Source: Quillaja saponaria (taxonomy: Eukaryota; Streptophyta; Magnoliopsida; Fabales; Quillajaceae). Taken from it: a stretch of 64,000 nt of DNA. Where the stretch lies: contig CM055605.1 in assembly GCA_029379385.1 (NCBI GenBank), positions 12,063,001 through 12,127,000 on the forward strand, written 5' to 3'. The notes under the pieces are model-generated. The model saw only the letters and a program-made list of their open reading frames with translations. It was not told the DNA's origin and did no database searches. The position numbers were made by a program, and so were the translations under genes. This document shows positions 48,988-61,398 of the stretch, piece after piece (the stretch's first letter is position 1; each line of letters begins with the position of its first letter).

Positions 48988-48995
48988 TTTCCCGC
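48988..48995 (+). promoter_or_regulatory. E2F/DP-binding site in the SMC2 promoter
   Basis: TTTCCCGC is a canonical plant E2F site, about 290 bp upstream of the SMC2 start codon. A near-match in the opposite orientation (TGGCGAAA) lies just before it at about 48977-48984. E2F sites are typical of S/G2-M genes, which fits a condensin subunit. Functional use is inferred. Confidence 0.6.
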
Positions 48996-49284
48996 CCTTC
49001 AGTTTCTCTTGCATCGCAATGTCAAACCAAAAGACGCTACTTTAGCCTAAACTACAAAATTCAAATGAATAACACTCGGTCACTCACTGCAAGTCTGCAA
49101 TACTCAAGAGTCTCAGACTACCCACACCTCTGGTCCTCTAGTCTAGGGTTTCGGTTTTCAAAACCCTGTTGGTCTTTTCCATACATTTCCCACAAATTCC
49201 TTCCATTTCTACACCTTCACTTCTCTTTTCCCTTCCCCAGTTGTTTGGGTTTCTCCTCCTTGGTAGTTCAAATTTAAGGAAAAT

Positions 49285-52200
49285 ATGTACATCAAGGAAA
49301 TTTGCTTGGAGGGTTTCAAATCGTATGCGACCAGGACCGTTGTTCCTGGATTCGATCCGTACTTCAATGCTATCACGGGACTGAACGGTTCGGGGAAATC
49401 CAACATACTTGATTCAATTTGCTTTGTATTGGGTATTACGAATTTGCAGCAGGTTCGAGCTTCCAATCTCCAGGAGCTCGTTTACAAGCAAGGGCAAGCA
49501 GGAATTACAAAGGCCACTGTGTCGATTGTGTTTGATAATTCAGATAGGAATCGGAGTCCTCTTGGGTATGAGGATCATCCGGATATTACAGTGACGAGAC
49601 AGGTCAGTGACCTATGTCTTACTATATGTTTGTTAATTATTTATTTATGTGGATTCTCATGCTTTAAAGTTTCTTATTGTACATTCTCGTTACATTCCAG
49701 TATTGGAGATAGGCTTAGTGATTCTTTTGGTTTTTTTCCTTTTTTTGGTTTACGACTGGAATTGCTTTTTTGATTTCTATAAGTAAATGACGGTGGAAGC
49801 ATGGGTTTGGTTGGGTGACTTCAAAATTTCATTTTTAATTCAACCGTGAACTTTGATTGAAACACTCTTTTTATGTTATGAATGTGTTGGTGCACCTTGC
49901 AGATTGTGGTTGGTGGAAGGAACAAATATTTGATCAATGGGAAACTTGCCCAGCCTAGTCAAGTACAAAACCTTTTCCACTCGGTACAGCTAAATGTTAA
50001 TAATCCACATTTTCTTATAATGCAAGGGCGCATCACCAAAGTTTTAAACATGAAACCACCCGAGATACTATCTATGCTTGAGGAAGCTGCTGGGACAAGA
50101 ATGTATGAGACAAAGAAAGAGGCTGCTCTGAAAACACTTGAGAAGAAGCAGAGTAAAGTTGATGAAATCAACAAGCTTCTTGACATGGAGATACTGCCAG
50201 CTCTGGAGAAATTAAGGAAGGAACGGACACATTACATGCAATGGGCTAATGGAAATGCTGAGTTAGATAGGCTTAAAAGGTTTTGTATTGCTTATGAATA
50301 TGTGCAAGCAGAGAGGTTCAGAGAAAATGCTGTATCTGAGGTGGAACAAGTGAAGACTAGGATAATTGAGATTAATGACAGTACAAATGGTATTCAGGTA
50401 GAAATACAGGAAATGGAGACAAAAATAGGAAAATTGACTTCTGAGAAAGAAGCCCGTATGGGCGGGGAAGTAAAATCTTTGTCAGAGACTGTAGATGCAC
50501 TTTCTCAAAATCTTGTGAGGGAAACATCTGCGCTGACTAATAAAGAGGACACACTCAGGAGTGAAAATGTTAGTGCGGAAAAGGTAATAGTTCGTGGTGT
50601 CAATTACTAGTTACCATGAAATCTCCAGGCATTGTCTTCAAAGTGTTTACTTAACTCTGTTTCACAAATTCTGGCAACCTTTTGAATATCATATTTAGTG
50701 TTTTCATCTTGATGTTTAGTTTGTTAGTAACATTGAAGACTTGAGGCAATCCATAGAAGAGAAGGCCTCTGCTGTTAAAAAGACTGAAGGGGGAGCGGTA
50801 GATCTCAAAAGGAGAGTTGACATGCTCTCTAAGAGTCTTGAGGAGCATGAAAAGGAATACCAGGTAAAGGGTGTTTCTGTGTGTTGTTTTATAGCCTGAT
50901 ATTCTATGAAGTCTATGAGGAACTTTAATGTGTGGCGCTACTAGCAATCCCGATGTTTGATTCATTTACTGTCAAAATTATTTATAGGGAGTAGTAGCTG
51001 GAAAGAGCAGTGGAAATGAGGAGAAATGTCTAGAAGATCAACTAGGTGATGCTAAGATAGCTGTTGGGAGTGCTGAAACAGAACTAAAACAACTGAAAAC
51101 AAAAATTAGCCATTGTGAAAAGGAGCTGAAAGAGAAAACATATCAATTAAAGTCAAAACATGATGAGGCTATTTCTGTAGAAAATGAGCTAAATGGTAGA
51201 AGGGAAGATGTGGATAATGTCAAAAGGGAATTGGAGTCTCTTCCATATACAGAGGGTGAGATGGAAGCTTTACAAAAGGTTGGACTGATTTCTTTGTAAT
51301 ATTTTCCTTTACCATCTAAATCCTATAAGAATCTTGTTTAAATTGATTCATCTATAAAATTAACTTTAGGACCGTGCATTTGAGTTGGAGTCTGTGCAAA
51401 AGTGGAAGGATGAAATACGCAACCTTTCAGCTCAACTGGCAAATGTTGACTTCACATACCGTGATCCTATTAAGAACTTTGATAGGTCAAAGGTGAAAGG
51501 CGTAGTTGCTAAACTTATCAAAGTAAAGGATAGGTCTGCTATGACTGCCCTTGAGGTAAGGTTGCATAACAATCATGTTTCAGTTAATAACCAGAAATTC
51601 ATGAGTCAACTCTTACTTTGAACTATTTTGCAGGTTACTGCAGGTGGCAAGTTGTTTAATGTTGTTGTAGACTCAGAAAGTACTGGAAAGCAGTTACTGC
51701 AGAATGGTGATCTTCGAAGAAGAGTGACAATTATACCTTTGAACAAAATACAACCACATACCATTCCCCCTAGAGTCAAACAAGCTGCTGTTAGAATGGT
51801 TAGTGACTGATCGGTTTTCTATGCAATCTTCTGTCTTAGCAGGTAAAAAAACTTTGTTATATTTATGGTTTTTCAATGTCAGGTTGGCAAGGAGAACGCT
51901 GAAGTGGCACTTTCTTTGGTTGGTTATGGAGATGAGTTGAAGGTATGCTTCTTGTAACTTCAATTATTTTATAGTTAGTCATAGATATTTCTGACAGGTT
52001 TTGTAATGTATGTCTTCCAGGCTACTGAAATCATGGCTTCAACTATATTAATAAAATTTGTTGTTTGTGGCAGAGTGCCATGGAATACGTGTTTGGGACA
52101 ACCTTTGTTTGCAAAACCACAGATGCTGCAAAGGAGGTATCCCCATCTTGGTGCTTTGTTCCTTTGGAGCATTCATTCAACATTGTGACTTAGACTTATT

Positions 52201-55200
52201 AATGTTAACGATTTTAAGATGTTGTACTTTGATTTTTGATTTTTTTTTATTAATATTCTACATTTTGGTTATCATATTGCATGCATTTGTTATTGGCTCT
52301 CCTAGAATTTTGATTTATTAGTATGCAGATTCTGCACCCCCAAAAAAATAATTGTTATGGTGAATATACATCATTGTTTTCTTTTTAGTTCTGAAGGTAC
52401 TACAATTCCTAATTTTCATTATATATAATTTCCTATACTGTGGAAAGGAAACGGCCATTGAATTTTCTGTTGCATGGTATCTCTGTTCGACTTTGGGAAT
52501 CCTTTTGTATGAATTCTACTGTTATGCCTTTGTTGGTCAGTCTGGCTCTAATGTTTATTCCACTATATATCTATTACTTTAATTTAGTAAGTATGAATTA
52601 TGTAAACTAAATCTTTTAAATGATAATATGCTCAATCTAACTTGAATTGTGTCAAATGCTCGATAGGTTGCATTCAACAGGGAAATACATACCCCAAGTG
52701 TCACTCTTGAAGGAGATGTGTTTCAGCCAAGTGGCCTTCTGACTGGTGGAAGCAGGAAGTATGATATTTTTTTGTTTGTTTTCCTATTTCAATTTTCTCA
52801 GTAGCATGTACATATTCACGTTGATCCAGTTTCATCTTCCCTAGAGAAGTGACTGCACACAGATCATTAATTTTCTGCACTTCTTTCTGTGGTGCAATGC
52901 TTAAGTCAGGGACAGGAAGACTTTTTGTGCTTCACTGCTTAATGATTGTTTTAGAAGATGCTATTAAGCATTTTATTTCAGTAGTCAACCATTCAAATCA
53001 AAGATTTATTGTCTCAGGGGTGGTGGTGATCTGTTGAGGAAACTCCATGAATTGGCAGAGGCTGAATCAAGACTTGAAGTTCATCAGCAAAGGTTGTCTG
53101 AAATTGAAGCAAAGGTAGACTCTGAAAACCTTCTCTTCTATGAGGAAAGTGATATAGCCCAACAGCATACATATTGAGATATTAATAGCTTTATCTATCA
53201 AGAAATTTGAATTGGGATTAACTTCAATTTGTGTATAAATAATGTTTTAATGTTGAAATTCTGCTTCTGTCTCTGCACGAGTTATATGTGTAAGGCTACA
53301 CGGGGTGTAAGACATTGAATTGTATTTAATCCATGATGACTTAAGTCGGCCTTGGTGCATTTTCTTTTTTATGCCACATGATTCAGTCTGATGCTCATCA
53401 GTGTCACAATTTTCAACATACTATTGGTAGGCAAATTTTATCCTTGGACACTATGGGCCTGTTTGATGGTTTTTTCAAGCAGAGATTAATGATTTATTAA
53501 AGTCTTGATTTGTTTGTTAAATAAAATTCTAGATATGACACTTCAACTTTGTTATTTCTGGTGTAAAATAGTCTATAAAAATTCAGCATTGGATTAAGAA
53601 AGTGACTATGAAGGTTTACCAACTTACTTTCTGCTGAGTGCTGAATTTCAATAAATTTTAGAAAGATGATTCATGTTTTCTGTTTTTGGTTCAAAACTAT
53701 AATTCTATTTAATACTGTCATCACCACTGCAGCCATCATCTCCCTAGTAATACCTATGTTGTCATACCATTGTTTTTAGGATAAGTAAAATCATTACTTA
53801 TCCTAAAAATAACTTAGGATAAGTTTACCTTCTTTTCTAGGATAAATAAAAGCATTACCATTGTTTTTCACCACCATTTCAACATCATGTCATGACAAAA
53901 TAACTTAATTTAATTATTAAAATATCAAATTGTTTAATTTGAAGTAGCACTTAAATTGTGTAACAGGATCTTAGTACTAAACTTTAGGTGCTAAAAGAAT
54001 TTCAATAGGTTTTTTATTTCCATCAAACATATTCTATTAACATTTCAGCTTTATCACTTTGAATGTAAAAGCGGTTGAAAAATAATTGAAATTTAAGTAA
54101 TTTTTCCTTCAGTTTTTGCTGTTTTACTTCTTTAAGTTGTCCCTGAACTCGTTAAAAATTAAAATACAAACATTTCCTTAAAAGAAGTTAGATTAATGGA
54201 TGGATGCCTTTACCTTAAAGAAACTACAAACACATGGACAAGCCACAAAAGATGCTTTTATCTTTAACATAACTATAGTCTATAGCTTTAGAAAAACATT
54301 ATCTCATCATTGGATGTTAATCATACATGGTTTCTGTATTTTCCTGAAAATGGTAGTGTAGTATTTTCTATGAAACTTATGTTTATACAGAATCTTTCGA
54401 ACACATGGTATTTTCTGTTTTAGTCTCTGATTCTTATTAAGCCTATAGTTTCAAAAAATTTAATCTACTTTTTTTTTCTTGGTTTCTTATCCAACATTGC
54501 AGATTTCCAAGCTCCTGCCTCTTCAGAAAAGATTCATGAACCTCAAAGCACAGTTAGAACTTAAAACATATGACCTTTCATTATTTCAGGGAAGGGCTGA
54601 GCAAAATGAGCATCATAAGGTTTTTTCTTCTTCTCTTCAATTACATGATTGACATGTAAATAATGGTCTACATATGTGTGTAACCTCTGTTGGTAAAATC
54701 TAGCTTGGGGAGTTAGTGAAGAAGATTGAGGAGGAGCTTCAAGAAGCAAAGTCTGCTGCTCAAGAAAAACAACTTTTGTATGAAGACTGCCTAAACACAG
54801 TTTCATTGCTTGAGAAATCAATCAAAGAGCATGACAACAGTCGGGAGGGCAGGCTCAAAGACTTGGAGAAAAAGATTAAGTCAATTAAATCTCAGATGCA
54901 GTCATCTTTAAAGGAGCTCAAGGTAGCTTTTGAGTTCTTGAGGTTTATTGTCATGATATTTATTTGGGTTAGTGGGTTATAGTGTAGTTATTGTCAATAG
55001 TTAACATTCACTTAGAGTCTAAAGTTTTTAACAATATTTTTACCTTAATGGGAGTCTTGCTGTTTAAATTCATTCTTCAATTTGAGCCATGTAATTTCTT
55101 TCTCCCCTTTGTAATGGTTCTTGAAAAAAAAAAAAATTCATTTTCTGGCACTGAGAGATAAAATTGTGTGGTTAATTAGAAATTTCAGTGGAAATCTAAA

Positions 55201-58200
55201 CTAAAGTTGATTTCCTTGAGGTTTCTTGTTTGTCTGAATAATTTTGTGTTTAATTAATTAGGAGCAAAGGGGATGTTATCAATAGTGCAGTATAAGTATT
55301 GATTTGCAAGGTTTTCAATTGACTTTTTTTATTTATCAACTGTTTATTTCTAAGTTACTAACACAATTTCTCTTGCTGGCAGGGACATGAAAATGAAAAG
55401 GAGAGGCTTGTTATGGAAATGGAAGCTGTTGTAGAGGAGCGAGCATCCTTGGAGAATCAATTAGCTTCTTTGAGAACACAGATTGACAGCCTTGCATCAG
55501 AAATAGAGGAACATAGATCCAGGGTAAAGCACAGAAGACTCATCTCATTAGTCCTCTAGTGTAAGTATAGTTTCCTGACACCTCTAAGTTGTAGGTTTCT
55601 GTCACAAGGAATAATCATGATCAAGCTCAGTCAGATTTGAATTCAATTCGCTCAAAGATGAAGGAATGTGATACAGAAATTACTTCTATTGTCAAGGAGC
55701 AGCAGAAACTTCAACATAAACTTAGTGAGAATAATCTTGAAAGGAAAAGGATGGAAAATGAGGTACTTAGCTTATTGTTCATTTGCATTCGTTTTAACAT
55801 CATGTACTAAACAATCTCTGTTTCACTTCTTTGTTAGGTAAAAAGGATGGAGATGGAACAGAAAGATTGTTCTGTGAAGGTAGATAAATTGATAGAGAAG
55901 CATGCCTGGATTACATCTGAGAAACAGTTGTTTGGTAGAAGTGGCACTGATTATGATTTTGCTTCTCGTGATCCTTGTAAAGCAAGGGAAGAACTTGAGA
56001 AACTGCAGGCTGAACAATCTGGGTTTGTGAATTTAGAAAAGATCTTTTAATTTACAGAATGTCACAATTTTGTTCATTTTCTTGAAGATTTTAAATCTAC
56101 TTCATTTAAAAGTTGTAAAACGATAACATACTGTTGTCTTTCATGGTACCAAGTGCTGATTCTGTTATTTGTTTTTCTTCTCCCTTCTCTAATCAAGACT
56201 TGAGAAAAGGGTGAACAAGAAAGTTATGGCAATGTTTGAGAAAGCAGAAGATGAGTACAATGACTTGATGTCTAAGAAGAACATAATTGAGGTTGGTTCC
56301 TCTCATCATTATCAACATCCTTTACAATGTATTACTTATCACTTATTCTGTGTTTGTCTTCCCTAGAATGACAAGTCTAAAATCAAGAAAGTTATTGAAG
56401 AGCTAGATGAGAAAAAGAAGGAAACACTGAGTGTTACCTGGGTTAAAGTTAATAAGTAAGTCTGACTTTTATGCATTGTCATCTACTCTACTATAATTCT
56501 TCTGCATTTGACTCATTTTTTAAACATTTGTTCAGTGACTTTGGATCCATCTTTTCTACTCTATTACCGGGTACAATGGCAAAACTAGAACCTCCTGAAG
56601 GATGCAGCTTTTTAGATGGTCTTGAGGTTCGTGTTGCATTTGGAGGTGTGTGGAAACAATCCTTGTCAGAACTAAGTGGAGGTCAACGGTCACTGCTTGC
56701 GCTCTCACTAATTTTGGCACTGCTTCTTTTTAAACCTGCTCCACTCTACATACTAGATGAGGTATGCTATATAAGTTTTCATTCCTTTTTGTTCCTAGAT
56801 TAGATGAAGCTCAACACAACTTTGGAAGTTGGCATGACTTTAAGATTTTGTGCAGCTTCAGTCTTTACACTCAGACTTAATCCACTTTAAAGTGAAAGAT
56901 TTCACCAAAAAGCCTTTTCTTTGCAGTTATTTTTTTTACTGTGGAAAGAAAATGTCACACTTTTGGAGGCGAGTAGAGAGAAGGGAAGGGAATGAGAGAA
57001 TGAATTTAGATGTAATTGTGTTCCACATGCATCCTCTATTTCCTTTCTATTCTCTCCATTCTCCTCCAAATAAACAAAACATAAGTTTTCCTCATAATAT
57101 TGGCAGCGGATTCTTTTCCAGTTCCTTATGGTTGGAATTGCAGAGCCATAAGATGTTGTCATGTTCCCTTTGCTAACTGTATTTCTTTTATTTGTATAAA
57201 ATTTCTTATTTGTCCTAAAATTTTGACAAAGATATAGGTGGATGTTAACTTATATTTTAGTTGTTTTTATTCTTTAAGGAAATGATTTTTTCTTAAATAT
57301 GATGCTGATAGAAGCTAATAGAGTACTAAGGTGCTCAGGAAGAAAATGCTTGATTTCTAGTGATTGAAATTTTAGTAGTAATAGGAGTTGTTTACCCAGG
57401 TCTAGTAATCAGGATCAGCATCTTTTATGGTTTAAAACATTCAGAAATTACAGAATATTACCATATTGGAAAATATAAAAGTGATGTTTGAATATTTTTT
57501 GGTATATTCTATGCAGATCACTTTTTATCATTCCACTGCACTAAAAATTCTTTTCTATCAGCATTTATTGTTTAGTTAATTAAGATTTCTACTAGCTTTT
57601 ATGAGTTGGGAATTTCTAGGTGATGGGTTTTAATTTTTGTTTCTCAAATTTACATGCTCATTTGAAAAATTAATATTTGTTCTATGGTTTTTGTATTCCT
57701 GGGCATTTCTTGTGAGAATCTTTCACAACTATGTTCATTACCTGGTCAAGGTATCAAATCAAATTTCAGATCCTTGGAAATGTTTGATTTGCCAATGTTT
57801 AATACTTTTACAATTTTCTCATTCTGAGTTTGAAACTTGCTGGAAGATGATTTCTGATTAACTTATTGTAGTCCAAGTAAAGAAAAGTTACACAAGAAAA
57901 ATTCAACTAAATGGTACAGATTGTTCCTGGAAAGAGTGAAGAAACAAATTACAATTGTTATATGATATACAGTTCATGGGTCTTTGACATATTAAATAAC
58001 TTTATGCTTATTAAGAGTTATGTTATTGTTTACACAAAAGGAAGGGGAAGTGAGTCGTAGTTGTCTTTGAACTGTGTGCAGTTGGTTCCTGTTTTGATGT
58101 TTGCAAGTGACCACGCTTTGGTCAAATTATGATGAACACCAATTGATTGAAACAAATTTGAGAAAGTTTTGTTACTGTCTTTGATAGTATGTAAGATTTG

Positions 58201-59236
58201 ACATTGGTGTTTGGTAATTTGATTCAGTAATGTGCATAAGATGTCAAATATTTGAATCTTTCGGATTCACTAATAGGAAATTCATTAAAATTGATATCTG
58301 AAGATATATATATATATTAAAATCCTTGTTATTTATTACCTGAAGTACATGTCAACTTGTGTGCCATTTGCACCCTCAAAATCCTTCTTTTCCCAGGTTT
58401 CCTCATGCCACGCTCATTCTACTTAAATTTTTGTTGCGCTGGTACAATTTCTTACAGGATTAGTTGATGTAAAGTTTTATCAATCTTGAGTTGAAAACAG
58501 GTTGATGCAGCTTTGGATTTGAGCCACACACAAAATATAGGGAGAATGATAAAAACTCACTTCCCGCAGTCCCAGGTATTACGACAATTTTTGGGAAAAG
58601 GATAAAATTTTCTTCCAATCCATGCAAAATTTTTATGAGTATTTTTTGGGGGGAGGGTAAAGGAAGCATGTTAATGATTTTAATATTTTATTTGGTGTCA
58701 AAAAAAAAAAAAAAAATAAAAACTAAACTTTGCATATATGGCGTTCATGGATCTGCTTCTAGAAAATTGTTTTTGTATTTATTTGTCTGTGTAAGAAAAA
58801 CAGTAAGAACTAAGAAGACCCCAAAGTGAGATTATGCAGTTCAGCACTACAAAAGAAATCAACCCAATGAGATGACATCTCTTTATTTTGTGCATAATTT
58901 GTTCCTTCACATGGTAAGCAATTAAATCATGGCAATAAGCTTATGAAACCTGAGTTCTTCTAATGAAAATAGGTCAAGGTTTCTGTCTCAGATGTGTGAA
59001 TTTTGACAATTGTAATTGTTTAAAACTGAAAAACTTAAAAGAAACTTTACCTCTAAACTTATTAGTCTTAACCTGTCTGCATTGCCCTTATTTCTTTTGG
59101 TTGTGCAAATTTGCAGTTTATTGTGGTGTCACTGAAGGAGGGCATGTTCAATAATGCAAATGTACTTTTCCGGACAAAATTCGTTGATGGTGTTTCCACT
59201 GTTCAGAGAAATGTCGCACCAAAGCAGAACAAGTGA
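49285..59236 (+). CDS. SMC2: Structural maintenance of chromosomes protein 2 (condensin subunit)
   Basis: ATPase core subunit of condensin I and II; pairs with SMC4 to compact mitotic chromosomes. Twenty exons: 49285-49602, 49903-50583, 50720-50863, 50988-51278, 51370-51555, 51634-51798, 51883-51942, 52074-52136, 52667-52758, 53018-53114, 54503-54619, 54704-54922, 55383-55523, 55595-55762, 55838-56022, 56198-56291, 56367-56455, 56536-56761, 58501-58575, 59117-59236. All junctions are GT-AG and the frame is open for 1,176 codons, essentially the length of Arabidopsis SMC2. Walker [10 protein letters not shown] is at residues 32-40, coiled coil to about 500, hinge about 509-667 (ending GLLTGGSRK), second coiled coil, signature LSGGQ at 1083-1087, Walker B YILDE then VDAALD. 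The start matches the family N-terminus ([14 protein letters not shown]). It looks fully functional. A leader ORF at 48906-49277 is probably not expressed. Confidence 0.96.
56762..58500 (+). other. Large SMC2 intron between Walker B and D-loop
   Basis: 1.74-kb intron splitting the exon ending in LDE from the exon starting VDAALD. No transposon ends or coding motif recognised in it. Confidence 0.8.
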
Positions 59237-61073
59237 TAACTGTTGTTTTCTCTGGTCAGAGATAAATTTGTCATCATTTTCACTTGGCATTTCATCTTTA
59301 TTTATAATGTTTACTCTCATAGATAGATTCTTATATCTTATCTTGCCTTGGAAACTTGAATGCTAGAGATGGATGTGGCTAAGATTTAAATGCTTATTAA
59401 CTTCAAAACATAAATCGTTATACTAGTCTATATACATTTCATTTTTATTTTTTTTCATATTTTATTACCAGTAAATTGGTGTAATCACTATTGAGGTAAA
59501 GTGCATTCTGGCCTTGCTCATCTCAGACTCTCTACTTGTCATCTTCCTCATTTGAAAAGGGCATCCCATGTAGAAAAAGATGAAAAGCTTAGCCATTTAA
59601 TTTACAGCTTTGCTAAACAATATGTAGTAAATATTTGACTACTTTTGAAGTTAGATCTATTACTTGGTTTTTGAAAGGCCGGAGGAAAAGAATTTTGTAG
59701 CTCTGCCATTTCAGTGGTTTGTGATGTTCAAGGTTGTGTTCATCTTAGTCAACCTGCTATTCAGATTTTAGATTGTTTATTATGGTTTGTTCTTCTGCTA
59801 AGAGGTTTCCATTTCAAGAAGCATTTTTTGTCTGCTTGAATTGTGTTAGATAGATGCCATTTACTCATTAGTGTTTGAAGTCTGCCTATTCACGAAGTAG
59901 AAATGATATATGGAACTTGCTGTCAAGTTTATCTACACTTTCGTATCTGTAAAGCTTAATTTTTTTGACAGGTCATATTTGAATGTCAGAAAACACTTTA
60001 TAGTTGTTTTTGCCAATTACCAACTTGCCTTTTAACCAAGTAGCTCTCGCTATCTGATTTCTGTTCTGGTGTGGCTTCATGCAGGAGAAAGGAATATTCC
60101 AGTTATCTCTGTAAGTCTTGACTGTGAAACCTCCACATTCTGTAAAGGAATAATCATAGTTTGTTGTATCTGTGTATGTATTGTAATGCTGCAGTATAAT
60201 GTTTAATTTTTCTCTAGAAATTCTAATAGGAAGTCCATATGAAACTTTTGTCACAGCTTCCAGCTTGCCTGATCCTATTCTGCACTAGTTGGCTCAGTTG
60301 TAACTGAAACTGGTTTGGAATTAATACGAGATAGAAGGTAGCCTCAATCACTAACTAGTTTTCTAATATATGAAAACATAATGATCTCAAGTCTTTTTGC
60401 AGAATAAACTTAAGCTTGTGTAACTTTCTTTTTATCTATTACTGTTAAAACAGTTAGTTTTTATTAAGTATTAACCAGGTTAAAGTATGTAATTGTTGTT
60501 TGAATCAGTTCAGGATCTAATGTAATAAGCTTTTTAATGTTGTCCACCAAATGAAAGTTTTAATTATATTTTATTTTTATTTTTACAACAGCATAAACAC
60601 ATTTCTCTCTGAAAGAGATTGATTGGCAAAACAATTTGATGAATGTACATGTGATGAAAAGGGGGTCTGTGATATCATGATTACTTACTATCTCATCTAA
60701 AACTGTAATCTCGTAGTGAGAATGAACCTTTAATAATTTGTATCTTTTATTTGCAATATTAGTTATCTTATAGAATTTTGGGAAGGACTTATGGCTTTCT
60801 GCTGCACAGAAAGTTGGAGAAGTAGAAATAGTGCAATAGATGGTATAAAAGAAAGTTAGTACAATTGGAAATGGACTCAACTACTGCTCTGATGTTGGTT
60901 GAGAAGGGTGTCGATCAGAACCACCCTCATATACTTTAAATAATATATTGCAAACTAATTATTGTCTTATTTTTCATACATCAATATATATTAAGTTCAT
61001 GAGTAAAAGACAATGGTGCTATACAATGATGGAACACAGAGAAACTACACTTAGAACTGAGCTGATCTGCAAG
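59237..61073. other. SMC2 3' flank and convergent intergenic region
   Basis: Contains the SMC2 3' UTR (end not determined) and possibly the 3' UTR of the peptide gene. No ORF with a recognised motif. Confidence 0.5.
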
Positions 61074-61138
61074 TCAATAATTCTTTCCTCCTGGAAGGTC
61101 TCTTGTCTTAATAACTGGATTTTTTGCACTCGAATCTG

Positions 61139-61169
<31 letters not shown>

Positions 61170-61398
61170 GTATTTTCAAGGTTTGTAGCTTTGGCTCCTC
61201 CTTTCCTTCAACCATCAAAGAAATTCATAGCTAAGTGTTTATTATAAATAACAGAAAGAACAAAGGGTAGAAGATGGAGGCCTTACGAGAAGTAGAAGTT
61301 GGAGGCTTGGAAGTTGAACCCAGATGGCTCACTGTGACTTTGGCAGCAGCTAGGAAGAGAAAAACAAGAAGGAGAACAAGCCACATTGTTGAAAGCAT
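61074..61398 (-). CDS. Candidate small secreted peptide, two exons
   Basis: Exon 1 is 61398-61287 and exon 2 is 61135-61074. The donor GTAAGG and an acceptor after a T-rich tract ending in CAG (the poly-A run at 61139-61166 on the plus strand) are both strong. Joined, they give 57 codons and a stop. The N-terminus MLSTMWLVLLLVFLFLAAA is a clear signal-peptide-like segment; the short tail is rich in Ser, Thr, Pro and Lys and ends DLPGGKNY. Length and layout resemble plant signalling-peptide precursors, but the tail matches no family I can name (not CLE, IDA, RGF, CEP or PSK by their usual motifs). If the intron is not used, the ORF reads through to a 55-residue hydrophobic form ending at 61231. 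Function is unknown. Confidence 0.4.

Noticed and set aside
48906..49277. 123-codon ORF directly upstream of SMC2
   Set aside because: It lies in the promoter and leader, overlaps the E2F site, has no motif, and is followed at once by the true SMC2 start.
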